Source of the DNA: an uncultured Clostridia bacterium
Lineage (GTDB): Bacteria > Bacillota > Clostridia > Christensenellales > Borkfalkiaceae
Reading direction: 5' to 3'
Length of the DNA: 64,000 nucleotides
NCBI GenBank assembly: GCA_947627015.1
Contig: CANQUL010000001.1
Coordinates: 25,232-89,231, forward strand
The number at the start of each line of letters is the position of its first letter. Position 1 is the stretch's first letter. The notes below the pieces were generated by a model, which did no database searches, was not told where the DNA came from, and saw nothing but the letters and a program-made list of their open reading frames with translations. The position numbers and the translations under genes were made by a program. Of this stretch, positions 38,113-54,865 are shown one piece after another.

Positions 38113-41100
38113 TCATTCCGACGGTTGCATATTTTCCCCTTCGGGCGGATTTTCGGCCTCGTCGGAGGTTGCCTCGCCCTCGACGGACGTCTCGGGAATG
38201 CTTTCCTCAGTCCGCTCATCGGGCTCGGTTTCGGCCACGGGGGGCTCGGTTTCGGCCGTGTCCTCGGGCACTTCCTCTGCCGTAGACGCCTCGATCTCGG
38301 GCTCGGAAATCTCCGTCTCGGGCTCGGAAGGCGGAACTTCCTCCGTTTTTTCGGCGATTTCGGGCGCGGAGGCCTCGGTTTCGGGCGATTTTTTGTCCTT
38401 CCGATAGCGATACGGGACGATTTCGTCGCTTGCGTACACGGCGGCGTAGATCTCGGGGTCGGGACGGGCATATCCGCTGCCGGGAACGGCATACCCGGGG
38501 GCTCCGTCATGCGCTTTGACGGGCTCGGGGGGCACCGTGTCCGCATCGTCGGCCTCCGTCTGCTGCGTCGCGGGCTCCTCTTCCGGCGCGGTGGGTTTCT
38601 CCGTCTCCGATGCAAGAATTCTGTCCGCACGGTCGATGTCCTGCGCGGGCGCGCGCTCTGCGGAAGGAATTTCGGCCGTCTGCACGGGAATTTGCGCCGA
38701 ATCGTCGGTTTTTTGCGATACAGGTCGCATTTCCGCTTCCCAAGGCAGGGGTTGCGCCCCCTCTTCGTCCTCCTGCGATGCGGGGACCTCCTCGGGCGCT
38801 TCGAATGTCTCCTCGGGGATCTCTTCGGGTCCCTCGGGCTTTTCGAACGTCTCGGGCGCGGGTACGGCCTCCTCGGGGACGGCTTTCTGCACGGCGGGTT
38901 CGGACATGGGCACGGCCTTTGCCGCCTTCTTTTTCTTCTTGCGGATATGCCGCACGACAAGGAATACGATGAGTGCGATGACAAAGGCGAGGAAGAGCGG
39001 GACGGCCCAATAGGCAATATGGATCAGGCGCGAGAGCGTCGTGTTGCCTGTCGGAATGACGGGCAGGGGTTCGCTCCGGAACGTCGCGTTGTACACGGCG
39101 TCGCCCGTGACCGTCTCGATGGGCTTATCCCACCCCGTAAAGACATATTGGTACGTGTCGTCGGGCGCCTTGACGGGATCGGCGGGCGGAATGACCGTGT
39201 CACCGTAGTGCATGGTGCGCGTTGCGAGCGTCATGCCCTCCGACCGGAAGGTGATGGTGTATTCGTAGAAGGCGGCCGTTGCGACGACGGCGACCGAACT
39301 CTTGGGCATCGTAAAGACCATGTCGGAAGAGACGGCGACCTCTGTTCCGTCCGCGGCGACGACCGAAATGCTGCCGAGGTACACGCCGGGCACGCATTGC
39401 GCCGTGATCGTGACGGGCGTCCCCGCGCGCACGAGGGTCTCTTTGACGGACAGGGTGACCGATTCGTTGCCCGCGAGGCTGATCTTGAACATGGGGTAGA
39501 GATCGTATTGTACGCCCGCATACATGGTGAAGGAGATCGCGGTCGCGGTGATCTCGGCATGCGTGCGGCTCGTGACGCCGTTCTCGTCCGTTCCGAAGAG
39601 GTAGGAATTGACGGGGTCGAAGTTGCCCACGATGACGATATCCACGGGGCAGGTGACCTTCGCCCGCGCGGAGGAGGTGAAATCGATGGAGAAGAGGGAG
39701 TCGCCCTCCGCCGTCATCAAGGCGGAAAATTTGATTTCACGCACTCCGCCTTCGGACATGATATGCACGGACGACGCCGAGAACGACGCGGTCGCGCTCA
39801 TGAAACGGAGACGGATGCCCGCATCCGACGCACTTGCGACGGCCACGAGGGAGGCCGCATCCACGAGGCTGTCGGGTGCGGAGGCGCAGTCGGCGGTAAA
39901 GACGTTCTCCGCGGAGGAATACGACACCCCGAGGAACTTTCCCCCCGCCTTGACGAGCGGATCGCGCTCGAACTCGGCGACATAGACGGCGTCCTCCGTT
40001 GCGGGCGCAAGGGGATGGTCCCAGCCCGTGAAGGTGTAACGGTATACGGAATCGGGTGCACGGACGGGGTCGCTGCCGTAGTCGGGCATATCCCCCGGCC
40101 AAACGGCCGTCTCGGTGCTGCGCGAATCCACCGACCATGTGATGAGGTAACTCGCCTCGAATTGAGCGACATAATGGACGGTCTTGTCCGTCATTTCGGG
40201 AAGCGGGGCGCCGTCCTCTCCGTACACGATGCCGCCCGAGATCCAACAGCCCGTAAACCGATACAGGCGGTTGCCCGCGCGGGTCTTTTGGGGAACGCCG
40301 AACCGTGCGGAATCATAGACGGGCGACGTCCCGTAGGCACATTCGTCCTCGATGTCCTTCCCGTCCAGCGACCAGACGACGCGGTACTTTATGGGAATGG
40401 CGCGGAAGCGGGGATAGAGCCTGAGGTCGCTCCCCTCTCCCTTGGGCGCGGGAATGTTCGTGATGTCGACGGGCTCGCCCGTCTCGTCCTCCCAGCCGTC
40501 AAAGACAAATTCGTATCCGGTCTCGCTCTTTACGGGGGTCCTTCCATTGTACTCCGCAAGGGTGCCGACGTCCACTTCCTCCAAGGTGCATTCGGGCATG
40601 GCCCCCTCCGATTTGGTCAGATAGAAGTAAACGGTGACCGTACGGGCATTGCGGAAGTACTTCCGTACAGAGACCGACGCGGTGTATTTTCCGTCCCCTT
40701 CGGGAGCGTTGCGGTGCGTAAATTCGCCGTTTTTGAACGCCGCGGCGAGGGCGGTCTCCTCCTCGGTGGGACGGTACGGGACAGGTTCGGCGACTTGGGC
40801 GGGACGTTCCCCCGGATCCGGAACGACGGCGGGGGCGGGACCGGGAGCCTCGACGGCCGCGGGGGGATCGCCCGGATCGCGGATGGTAGGCATGCTGCCC
40901 GGGTCCTTGACCTCCTCGGGACGGACGGGCTCGTCGGGAAGGTTGGGATAGCCCCCCGTAAGGGGAAGGGCGTCGTCCTTGTCGGCAAGGACATTCTCTG
41001 CGCCGAGGACCTCGGCGGGGTCGCGGCGGCGCGTTCCGATGCGGTAGGAGGAATCGAGGAAGCGCTCGCCCGTCTTGTCGTACTTGTAGGCCTTGATATA

Positions 41101-42396
41101 GTCGGCAATGGGAGCGTTGTCGAGCGCATTGCAGAGGTAATAGAGCTGGGCGAGAAGGACCTCGTACTGCTCCGTACGCTTCATCATGGAGATACCCTTC
41201 CGGATGGGATCGAATCCGTTGAAATATTCGAGGCAACGGAAGAGCGTATTGAAGTTTTCGCTGAGCTCCTTTTGGCAGGTGACGTAGAAGATGTAGCGAT
41301 CCTCGTCGGTCTTGATGGTATTGTAGCGTTCGAGCAGCGTCCGAAGAGCGATCGTCGCCGTGTTGGCCCGTTCGACGGCCCCCTTCTCCGCGCCGGCAAG
41401 AACGATGGCGTCCTTTTCGGCAAGCACCCTTGTAACCGATTCTCCGAGGATGGCCCCCGAAATGGTCCGGTCGAGGCTCGTCATGGGCTTGGTCAGATAG
41501 TCGAGAATGGAGAGCTGATACAGGACCTTCTGCGCTTCGGGGGAAGCCGTGGCCTCGCGGTACTGCTCCATCTTCTGTTCATATGTCTGCAGATCGGCAA
41601 GATAGGTGCGGTAGCTCTGAAGATCGGCAAGGTACTTCCGTTCGATCTCCTCGCGCGCGTCGTACAGTTCCTTGTCCTTGCGGTACTGCTCGGCTTCGCG
41701 GAGATAGGCCTGATAGCGCTCGTTCTTCGACGTCCAGCTGCGGTTTTCCTCGAGATAGGTCCGATAGGCCTCCGAAGCCGTCTCGTACGCGGCAAGGGCT
41801 TCGACATAGCCGTCGTAAGCCGCCTTCTCACTCTCGTAGCGCGCGGTCTCGCGATCGGCGGTCTCGGCCGCCGTCTCCCCCGCCGTATAGGCCGAATTGA
41901 GAAAAGACGAAATGTCGCGGGCGCGGACGGTGAACTCCGTACGGTATTCGACCGAAACGGTATCGCCCGTCACGTTATCCGCGGTACCCATGTACGAAAA
42001 TATACCGTCCTTCTCGGACATGGGTGCCCCATTTACGCTGTATGGATTCCATGTGACGCGTACTCCGTTCTTCGCAAGATAGGAATAGGGACGGGCCGTG
42101 ATGCCGATCGTGTTCTCCTGTTCGGAATACTCCGCCGAGACGTAGGACGACGTGATGGCCGCCGTATAGCGGAGAGCAAAGGGCTCGTTTTTCTCAAGAT
42201 ATGCCCTTTCGGCGGCCGAAACGGGCTCTCCCGTAAATTGGGTGAGGAAATCGGCGGCATTCACCGTGAAGGAGGCGGTATCGCCCGCCCGCGTGTAGTT
42301 GTAGGGATCGGCTGCGGCCGCTTGGGCCGTGAGCACGGGACATAGGGCCGCGACGACCGAGAGCATGAGCCCCATTGCGGCCAAGGACTTTTTCAT
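38113..42396 (-). CDS. About 1,427-aa surface protein: coiled-coil, Pro-rich segment, InlB B-repeats, TM, acidic cytoplasmic tail
   Basis: MKKSLAAMGLMLSVVAALCPVLTAQAAAA signal; tyrosine-rich heptads (AAYDGYVEALAAYETASEAYRTYLEEN...); B-repeats (GYEFVFDGWEDE, YQYVFTGWDKP); TM WAVPLFLAFVIALIVFLVV then RHIRKKKKK. Confidence 0.87.
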   Translation of the reverse strand: MKKSLAAMGLMLSVVAALCPVLTAQAAAADPYNYTRAGDTASFTVNAADFLTQFTGEPVSAAERAYLEKNEPFALRYTAAITSSYVSAEYSEQENTIGITARPYSYLAKNGVRVTWNPYSVNGAPMSEKDGIFSYMGTADNVTGDTVSVEYRTEFTVRARDISSFLNSAYTAGETAAETADRETARYESEKAAYDGYVEALAAYETASEAYRTYLEENRSWTSKNERYQAYLREAEQYRKDKELYDAREEIERKYLADLQSYRTYLADLQTYEQKMEQYREATASPEAQKVLYQLSILDYLTKPMTSLDRTISGAILGESVTRVLAEKDAIVLAGAEKGAVERANTATIALRTLLERYNTIKTDEDRYIFYVTCQKELSENFNTLFRCLEYFNGFDPIRKGISMMKRTEQYEVLLAQLYYLCNALDNAPIADYIKAYKYDKTGERFLDSSYRIGTRRRDPAEVLGAENVLADKDDALPLTGGYPNLPDEPVRPEEVKDPGSMPTIRDPGDPPAAVEAPGPAPAVVPDPGERPAQVAEPVPYRPTEEETALAAAFKNGEFTHRNAPEGDGKYTASVSVRKYFRNARTVTVYFYLTKSEGAMPECTLEEVDVGTLAEYNGRTPVKSETGYEFVFDGWEDETGEPVDITNIPAPKGEGSDLRLYPRFRAIPIKYRVVWSLDGKDIEDECAYGTSPVYDSARFGVPQKTRAGNRLYRFTGCWISGGIVYGEDGAPLPEMTDKTVHYVAQFEASYLITWSVDSRSTETAVWPGDMPDYGSDPVRAPDSVYRYTFTGWDHPLAPATEDAVYVAEFERDPLVKAGGKFLGVSYSSAENVFTADCASAPDSLVDAASLVAVASASDAGIRLRFMSATASFSASSVHIMSEGGVREIKFSALMTAEGDSLFSIDFTSSARAKVTCPVDIVIVGNFDPVNSYLFGTDENGVTSRTHAEITATAISFTMYAGVQYDLYPMFKISLAGNESVTLSVKETLVRAGTPVTITAQCVPGVYLGSISVVAADGTEVAVSSDMVFTMPKSSVAVVATAAFYEYTITFRSEGMTLATRTMHYGDTVIPPADPVKAPDDTYQYVFTGWDKPIETVTGDAVYNATFRSEPLPVIPTGNTTLSRLIHIAYWAVPLFLAFVIALIVFLVVRHIRKKKKKAAKAVPMSEPAVQKAVPEEAVPAPETFEKPEGPEEIPEETFEAPEEVPASQEDEEGAQPLPWEAEMRPVSQKTDDSAQIPVQTAEIPSAERAPAQDIDRADRILASETEKPTAPEEEPATQQTEADDADTVPPEPVKAHDGAPGYAVPGSGYARPDPEIYAAVYASDEIVPYRYRKDKKSPETEASAPEIAEKTEEVPPSEPETEISEPEIEASTAEEVPEDTAETEPPVAETEPDERTEESIPETSVEGEATSDEAENPPEGENMQPSE

Positions 42397-42449
42397 AAAT
42401 TGTCCTCCTTTTTTCCAAATAAAAGGATACAACTCGACAGTTTGACCCT

Positions 42450-42478
42450 ATTATACCATAGAAAGATAAAAAAATCAA
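42450..42478 (-). promoter_or_regulatory. Promoter for 38113-42396 gene
   Basis: TTGATT-17 bp-TATAAT on minus strand. Confidence 0.65.
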
Positions 42479-42561
42479 CTACATTTCATAAAATGCACCC
42501 GCAGGGAAAAACAGGACGGGAAAAAAGGCGCGGTTTGACGAAGTTTGATAAAAATAAGTCG

Positions 42562-42598
42562 AAAAAGGGCGCACCCATGTCGCGGGTACGCCCTTTCG
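42562..42598 (-). terminator. Terminator of rpoBC operon
   Basis: Minus GGGCGTACCC-GCGACAT-GGGTGCGCCC-TTTTT. Confidence 0.75.
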
Positions 42599-42608
42599 CT
42601 TGGATGAG

Positions 42609-46394
<3,786 letters not shown>

Positions 46395-46412
46395 ATATCG
46401 CTCTTTCTCCTC

Positions 46413-50546
<4,134 letters not shown>

Positions 50547-50651
50547 CCGTCAAATAACTCCTTTTTGTGTTGTTATCATTTGGCGATTTACCGAGTATAT
50601 CTTTTCATCGATAAAAATCGAAATGTCCCCGAATTTTTTTCGGCGATCCCC

Positions 50652-50680
50652 TTTACAATCGCACCCGAATGCGATATAAT
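50652..50680 (+). promoter_or_regulatory. rqcP(-ispDF-radA) promoter
   Basis: TTTACA-17 bp-TATAAT on plus strand, located inside the rpoB leader. Confidence 0.65.
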
Positions 50681-50786
50681 AAAGGATGTGGAACGCCGCG
50701 CCTTTGCGGTTTTTCCGCCGGAAAACAGGGGAAAATCCGCCGAAACGGTGCAAAGCCTCATTCTGAACATAATGATACAGTATGAT

Positions 50787-50815
50787 ATTGTACCACGCCG
50801 TGTACAAGATGTCAA
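50787..50815 (-). promoter_or_regulatory. rpoBC promoter
   Basis: TTGACA-17 bp-TACAAT, about 235-nt leader to rpoB ATG. Confidence 0.7.
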
Positions 50816-50918
50816 CCTGTTTTCGAAGCAAAAAATAATTTTTTCTCCGATTCGACAAAAAAAGCCTCCGTCTGCGGTATTTTCCGCCCTCGGGGGCCCG
50901 ATTTCCAAGGAGCCATTC

Positions 50919-51161
50919 ATGCGGATCGATAAATTTCTCAAGGTATCGCGCATCTTAAAACGGCGCACGGTCGCGCGCGAAGCCGCTGATGCGGGCAAAA
51001 TTTCGGTCAACGGCAGAGAGGTCAAGCCCTCTTACCGTCTCAAAATCGGCGACATCGTCGAGATCTCCTTTGTATCGGGCGTGCTGAAATTCCGCGTGCT
51101 TGACCTCAAGGAGACGGTCAAAAAGGACGACGCCGCAAGCCTGTACGAAGTAATCGCGTAA
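50919..51161 (+). CDS. rqcP: S4-domain RNA-binding protein RqcP (HSP15-like)
   Basis: MRIDKFLKVSRILKRRTVAREAADAGKISVNGREVKPSYRLKIGDIVEISF. Confidence 0.92.
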   Translation: MRIDKFLKVSRILKRRTVAREAADAGKISVNGREVKPSYRLKIGDIVEISFVSGVLKFRVLDLKETVKKDDAASLYEVIA

Positions 51162-51229
51162 GACGGTGCGGACTTCTTTGCCCGAAAAGAAATTCATGGG
51201 ATCGGGGACGCGCTACGGAAAAAAGATCT

Positions 51230-52390
51230 ATGGTATCGGTCATTGTATGCGCCGCGGGAAGCGGCACGCGGGCAGGTCTGCCCGGAAACAAAATTTTTTA
51301 CGAGCTGAACGGTCTGCCCGTGCTCTCGCATGCGCTCTCCGCCCTTGCACCCTTTGCGGACGAGATGCTCGTCGCATGCAGGGAAGAGGACTTGCCCCGC
51401 GCGGCGGCCCTTCTCTCCCCCTTCCCCCGGGCAAGAGCGATCCCCGGCGGGGTGACCCGATTCGAGAGCGTTACCCGTGCCCTCGCCCTTGTCCGCGGGG
51501 ACATCGTCGTCGTGCATGACGCGGCGCGGCCCTTCGTGGAAAAAGAGGAGATCGCGGCGAGCATCGAGAGTGCGAAGGCGTACGGGAGCGGCATCTGCGC
51601 CGTGCCCGTTACGGATACCGTTGCAAGTATTTTTGAAGGCGCGATCGCGGACATGCCGCCAAGAGACGCGCTCTATGCACTCCAAACGCCGCAGTCCTTC
51701 CGGACCGAAGAGCTCCGTCTCGCCTATGCGCGTGCGGAGAAAGCGGCGAAAACGGACTTCACCGACGACAGCGGCGTCTATGCGGCCTATATTGCACCGC
51801 CCCGCATCGTTGCGGGCAGCCGTGGAAACCGCAAGCTGACCTATCCCGAGGACTTTTCTCCTGCCGAACGGGTGGGATTCGGCGTGGACACCCATGCCTT
51901 TGCGCATCAAGAGGAATGGGACCGCGGCATCGCACGGCTCAACCTCTCCTATCTCAAACTCGCGGGGGTCGTCATCCCCTCCAACCGCGAACTCGAGGCG
52001 CACAGCGACGGCGACGTGCTCTGCCATGCGCTCATGGACGCGCTCCTTACGGCGATCGGCGAGCGCGACATCGGGTATCACTTCCCCGAGAACGACCCCG
52101 CCTATGCGGGCGCGGACAGCATGGAACTCTTAAAGACCGTCGTAAAAACCGTATATGGGGCGGGATTTTCCGTCAAAAACGCCTCTGTGTCCGTCCTCTG
52201 CGAACTCCCCCGCCTCTCTCCCTATATCGACGCAATGCGGAAAAATCTGCAGAGCGTTCTCGGCTGTGAAGCCGTCGGGATCGCCGCGGGGACCAATGAA
52301 AAACTCGGCTACATCGGCGAGGGCAAGGGCATTACCTGCTATGCGCTCGTACTCTTGGAAAAAGCCGCGGCCGGCCGTGACCGGCCATGA
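51230..52390 (+). CDS. ispDF: Bifunctional IspD/IspF (MEP pathway cytidylyltransferase / MECDP synthase)
   Basis: IspD: VIVCAAGSGTRAGLPGNKIFYELNG...VVVHDAARPFV; IspF: VGFGVDTHAF...EAHSDGDVLCHALMDALLTA...NEKLGYIGEGKGI. Confidence 0.93.
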   Translation: MVSVIVCAAGSGTRAGLPGNKIFYELNGLPVLSHALSALAPFADEMLVACREEDLPRAAALLSPFPRARAIPGGVTRFESVTRALALVRGDIVVVHDAARPFVEKEEIAASIESAKAYGSGICAVPVTDTVASIFEGAIADMPPRDALYALQTPQSFRTEELRLAYARAEKAAKTDFTDDSGVYAAYIAPPRIVAGSRGNRKLTYPEDFSPAERVGFGVDTHAFAHQEEWDRGIARLNLSYLKLAGVVIPSNRELEAHSDGDVLCHALMDALLTAIGERDIGYHFPENDPAYAGADSMELLKTVVKTVYGAGFSVKNASVSVLCELPRLSPYIDAMRKNLQSVLGCEAVGIAAGTNEKLGYIGEGKGITCYALVLLEKAAAGRDRP

Positions 52391-52398
52391 GGTGAACC

Positions 52399-53754
52399 AT
52401 GCCAAAGACGCAAACGCAATTTGTCTGCAACGAATGCGGCTACACGAGCCCGAAATGGCTCGGCCGCTGCCCCGACTGCGGGAAGTTCAACACCCTCATC
52501 GAAGAGGCTGCTCCGCCCGTTTCGACCAAAAATCCCCGTACCATGTCCAAGGTCGGGCAATCGCGCGCGCTTCCCCTCTCCCAAGTGAAATACGAAAAAT
52601 ACGAGCGCGTCTCCTCGGGCATCTCCGAATTCGACACCGTGCTCGGCGGAGGTATCGTGCGGGGATCGCTCATCCTCGTCGGCGGGGATCCGGGCATCGG
52701 AAAGTCCACCCTTCTCACGCAGGTCGCGGCCAATCTCTCCAAGGAACACAAGGTGCTCTATCTCTCCGCCGAGGAGAGCTGTTCGCAGGTAAAACTGCGC
52801 TGCGAACGGCTCGGCATCGACGGCGATCTCATGCTGCTCAACGAGACCTGTCTCGACGCCGCCGAAGAGAGCTTTTCCGAGGCGGAATACGTCGTGGTCG
52901 ACTCCATTCAGGCCGTCTATACCGAGGCTCTCTCCTCCGCCGCGGGGAGCGTGGCGCAGGTACGGGAATGCGCAAGCCGTCTCATGCGCATCGCCAAGAG
53001 CCGCGGCATCACCTTCTTTCTCGTGGGACATGTCACGAAGGAGGGCACGCTCGCGGGGCCCAAGGTCCTCGAACACATCATGGACACGGTGCTCTACTTC
53101 GAGGGCGAACGCACCGAGAGCTTCAAGATCCTGCGTGCGGTGAAGAACCGCTTCGGATCGGTGCAGGAGGTGGGCGTCTTTGAGATGACGGGCGAGGGCG
53201 TGAAGGAACTCAAGGACTATTCCGAGCTCTTCCTCTCCGATGCGCGCGGGGTGGCGGCGGGCGCCGTCGTCACGCCGAGCGAGACGGGCAACCGCTGCAT
53301 GACGGTAGAACTCCAAACGCTCATGACCAAGACGGCCTACGGGCTTCCGCGCAGAATGTCCCTCGGGGTGGATCCGAACCGTCTCGTCGTGCTCATCGCC
53401 GTCCTCGAGAAGCGGTGCTCCATCCCCCTCGGCGGACAGGATGTCTATCTCAACGTGATGGGCGGGATCCGTCTCGTCGAACCGAGCGCCGACCTTGCCG
53501 TGTGCGCGGCCCTCGTCTCCGCAGAGCGCGGCGCGGCCATCGACCGATACACGGCGGTGTTCGGCGAGGTCGGGCTCACGGGCGAAGTGCGCGGCGTGAG
53601 CTTTGCCGAACGGCGGGTGAACGAATGCCTCAAGATGGGCTTTCAGCGCATCATCCTTCCCGCAAAGAACATGAAGGCCGTGGAAAAGTTCAAAGGAAAG
53701 CTCGAACTCGTGCCCGTCTCCTACGTCTCGCAGATGATCAAAGCACTGTTTTGA
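52399..53754 (+). CDS. radA: DNA repair protein RadA
   Basis: FVCNECGYTSPKWLGRCPDCGKFNTL; GGDPGIGKSTLLTQV; KNRFGS motif. Confidence 0.97.
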   Translation: MPKTQTQFVCNECGYTSPKWLGRCPDCGKFNTLIEEAAPPVSTKNPRTMSKVGQSRALPLSQVKYEKYERVSSGISEFDTVLGGGIVRGSLILVGGDPGIGKSTLLTQVAANLSKEHKVLYLSAEESCSQVKLRCERLGIDGDLMLLNETCLDAAEESFSEAEYVVVDSIQAVYTEALSSAAGSVAQVRECASRLMRIAKSRGITFFLVGHVTKEGTLAGPKVLEHIMDTVLYFEGERTESFKILRAVKNRFGSVQEVGVFEMTGEGVKELKDYSELFLSDARGVAAGAVVTPSETGNRCMTVELQTLMTKTAYGLPRRMSLGVDPNRLVVLIAVLEKRCSIPLGGQDVYLNVMGGIRLVEPSADLAVCAALVSAERGAAIDRYTAVFGEVGLTGEVRGVSFAERRVNECLKMGFQRIILPAKNMKAVEKFKGKLELVPVSYVSQMIKALF

Positions 53755-53797
53755 ACCCGTATTTCCCTACCCCATCCCATCATTTCGATGATAAACG

Positions 53798-53841
53798 AAC
53801 AGCGCGCCCGCGCGGCAGAATTGCCGCGCGGGCGCGCTGTT
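53798..53841. repeat. 20-bp perfect inverted repeat between convergent genes
   Basis: AACAGCGCGCCCGCGCGGCA-GAAT-TGCCGCGCGGGCGCGCTGTT. Confidence 0.85.
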
Positions 53842-53872
53842 TCAGATGTGTTTTGACCCTGCTTTCGGGCGC

Positions 53873-54865
53873 TTATTTCCTCTTCTCTTTCCTTTTGCCG
53901 ATGCCCAAAACGTCGGCAATCTGCTTGCCCAGTCCGATGTTGAGGGCAAGGAAGATCGCGATGAATGCCGCGTTTGCAACGGCCTGCCACTGCGGCGAAA
54001 CGGGCACGCCGAAAAAGTTGAGTTCATACCCGAACTGCCCGGCGATTTTTCCGATAAGTTCGGGCGCGTCCGCGATGCCGAGTGTTTCGACATAGGCCGA
54101 CAGCAGCTTGAGGGGCGTGTCCATAAAGGCATACCGCATGAGGGCGCAGCCGTGCGTCCCCGGAATGAACATGCACACATTTTCCACCCACTGCATGCCC
54201 TCGGGGAGCATGCCGAAGGGCATGTATGCGCCGATCAAAAATCCGATCGCCGTCGAAAAAATCGCAACGATGCTCGCCATCGTCGCCTCCTTCTTGACGA
54301 ACGAGGAGATAAAAACCGTCATGAGGGTCGCCGCCACCGTCGTATAGAGGAGCACGGCAAAGATGGTAAGCACGTTTGCAAAGGTGAGCATAAACTCCCC
54401 CATGCAGGCGAGATAGATGCCGCAGACGATGAGAAAGATCGCACAGATGAGCACCGTGACGATGAAGTTAAAGAGGAAGTAGCTCCCGATCAGGACATTC
54501 CGATGAATGGGCGAAGAGGCAAAGTCGCGGTTGACGCCGTTCTCCTTGTCCTCGACAAAGACGTTGTTGGTCTGAAGCGAGACCGTGATGACGGAGAGCG
54601 CCGTGATGCCCGAGAGCATCCACGAGTCGACGAGCGCGCCGAGATAGCGGGAGAGTTCTGCGGTGAGCTCGATCCCCTCCTCGGGCAACTTCTCGCAGAT
54701 CATGTTGAGTTCCATGGCCCGCAAGAAGAAGATATAGACGACAAAGATGATGACGGGCACGAGGAGCGTGTACATGACGCGCACCTTGTTCTTGAAAAAG
54801 ACGAGGAGATGCCTCTTCGTGAGTTGAAGAAAGATATCTGCCGTTCTCGGTTTCTGTTCAGCCAT
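53873..54865 (-). CDS. ABC-2 type transporter permease
   Basis: Hydrophobic, adjacent to ATPase; IPGTHGCALMRYAFMDTPLK typical of ABC-2 permeases. Confidence 0.88.
   Translation of the reverse strand: MAEQKPRTADIFLQLTKRHLLVFFKNKVRVMYTLLVPVIIFVVYIFFLRAMELNMICEKLPEEGIELTAELSRYLGALVDSWMLSGITALSVITVSLQTNNVFVEDKENGVNRDFASSPIHRNVLIGSYFLFNFIVTVLICAIFLIVCGIYLACMGEFMLTFANVLTIFAVLLYTTVAATLMTVFISSFVKKEATMASIVAIFSTAIGFLIGAYMPFGMLPEGMQWVENVCMFIPGTHGCALMRYAFMDTPLKLLSAYVETLGIADAPELIGKIAGQFGYELNFFGVPVSPQWQAVANAAFIAIFLALNIGLGKQIADVLGIGKRKEKRK

Noticed and set aside
38080-42345. 1,421-aa plus-strand ORF antisense to the 38113-42396 surface protein
   Set aside because: Antisense shadow ORF; sense gene has promoter, SD, signal peptide, B-repeats and TM.
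50550-50858. 102-aa minus ORF in the rpoB leader
   Set aside because: Crosses both predicted promoters, no SD, no recognisable domain; better explained as leader/promoter DNA.
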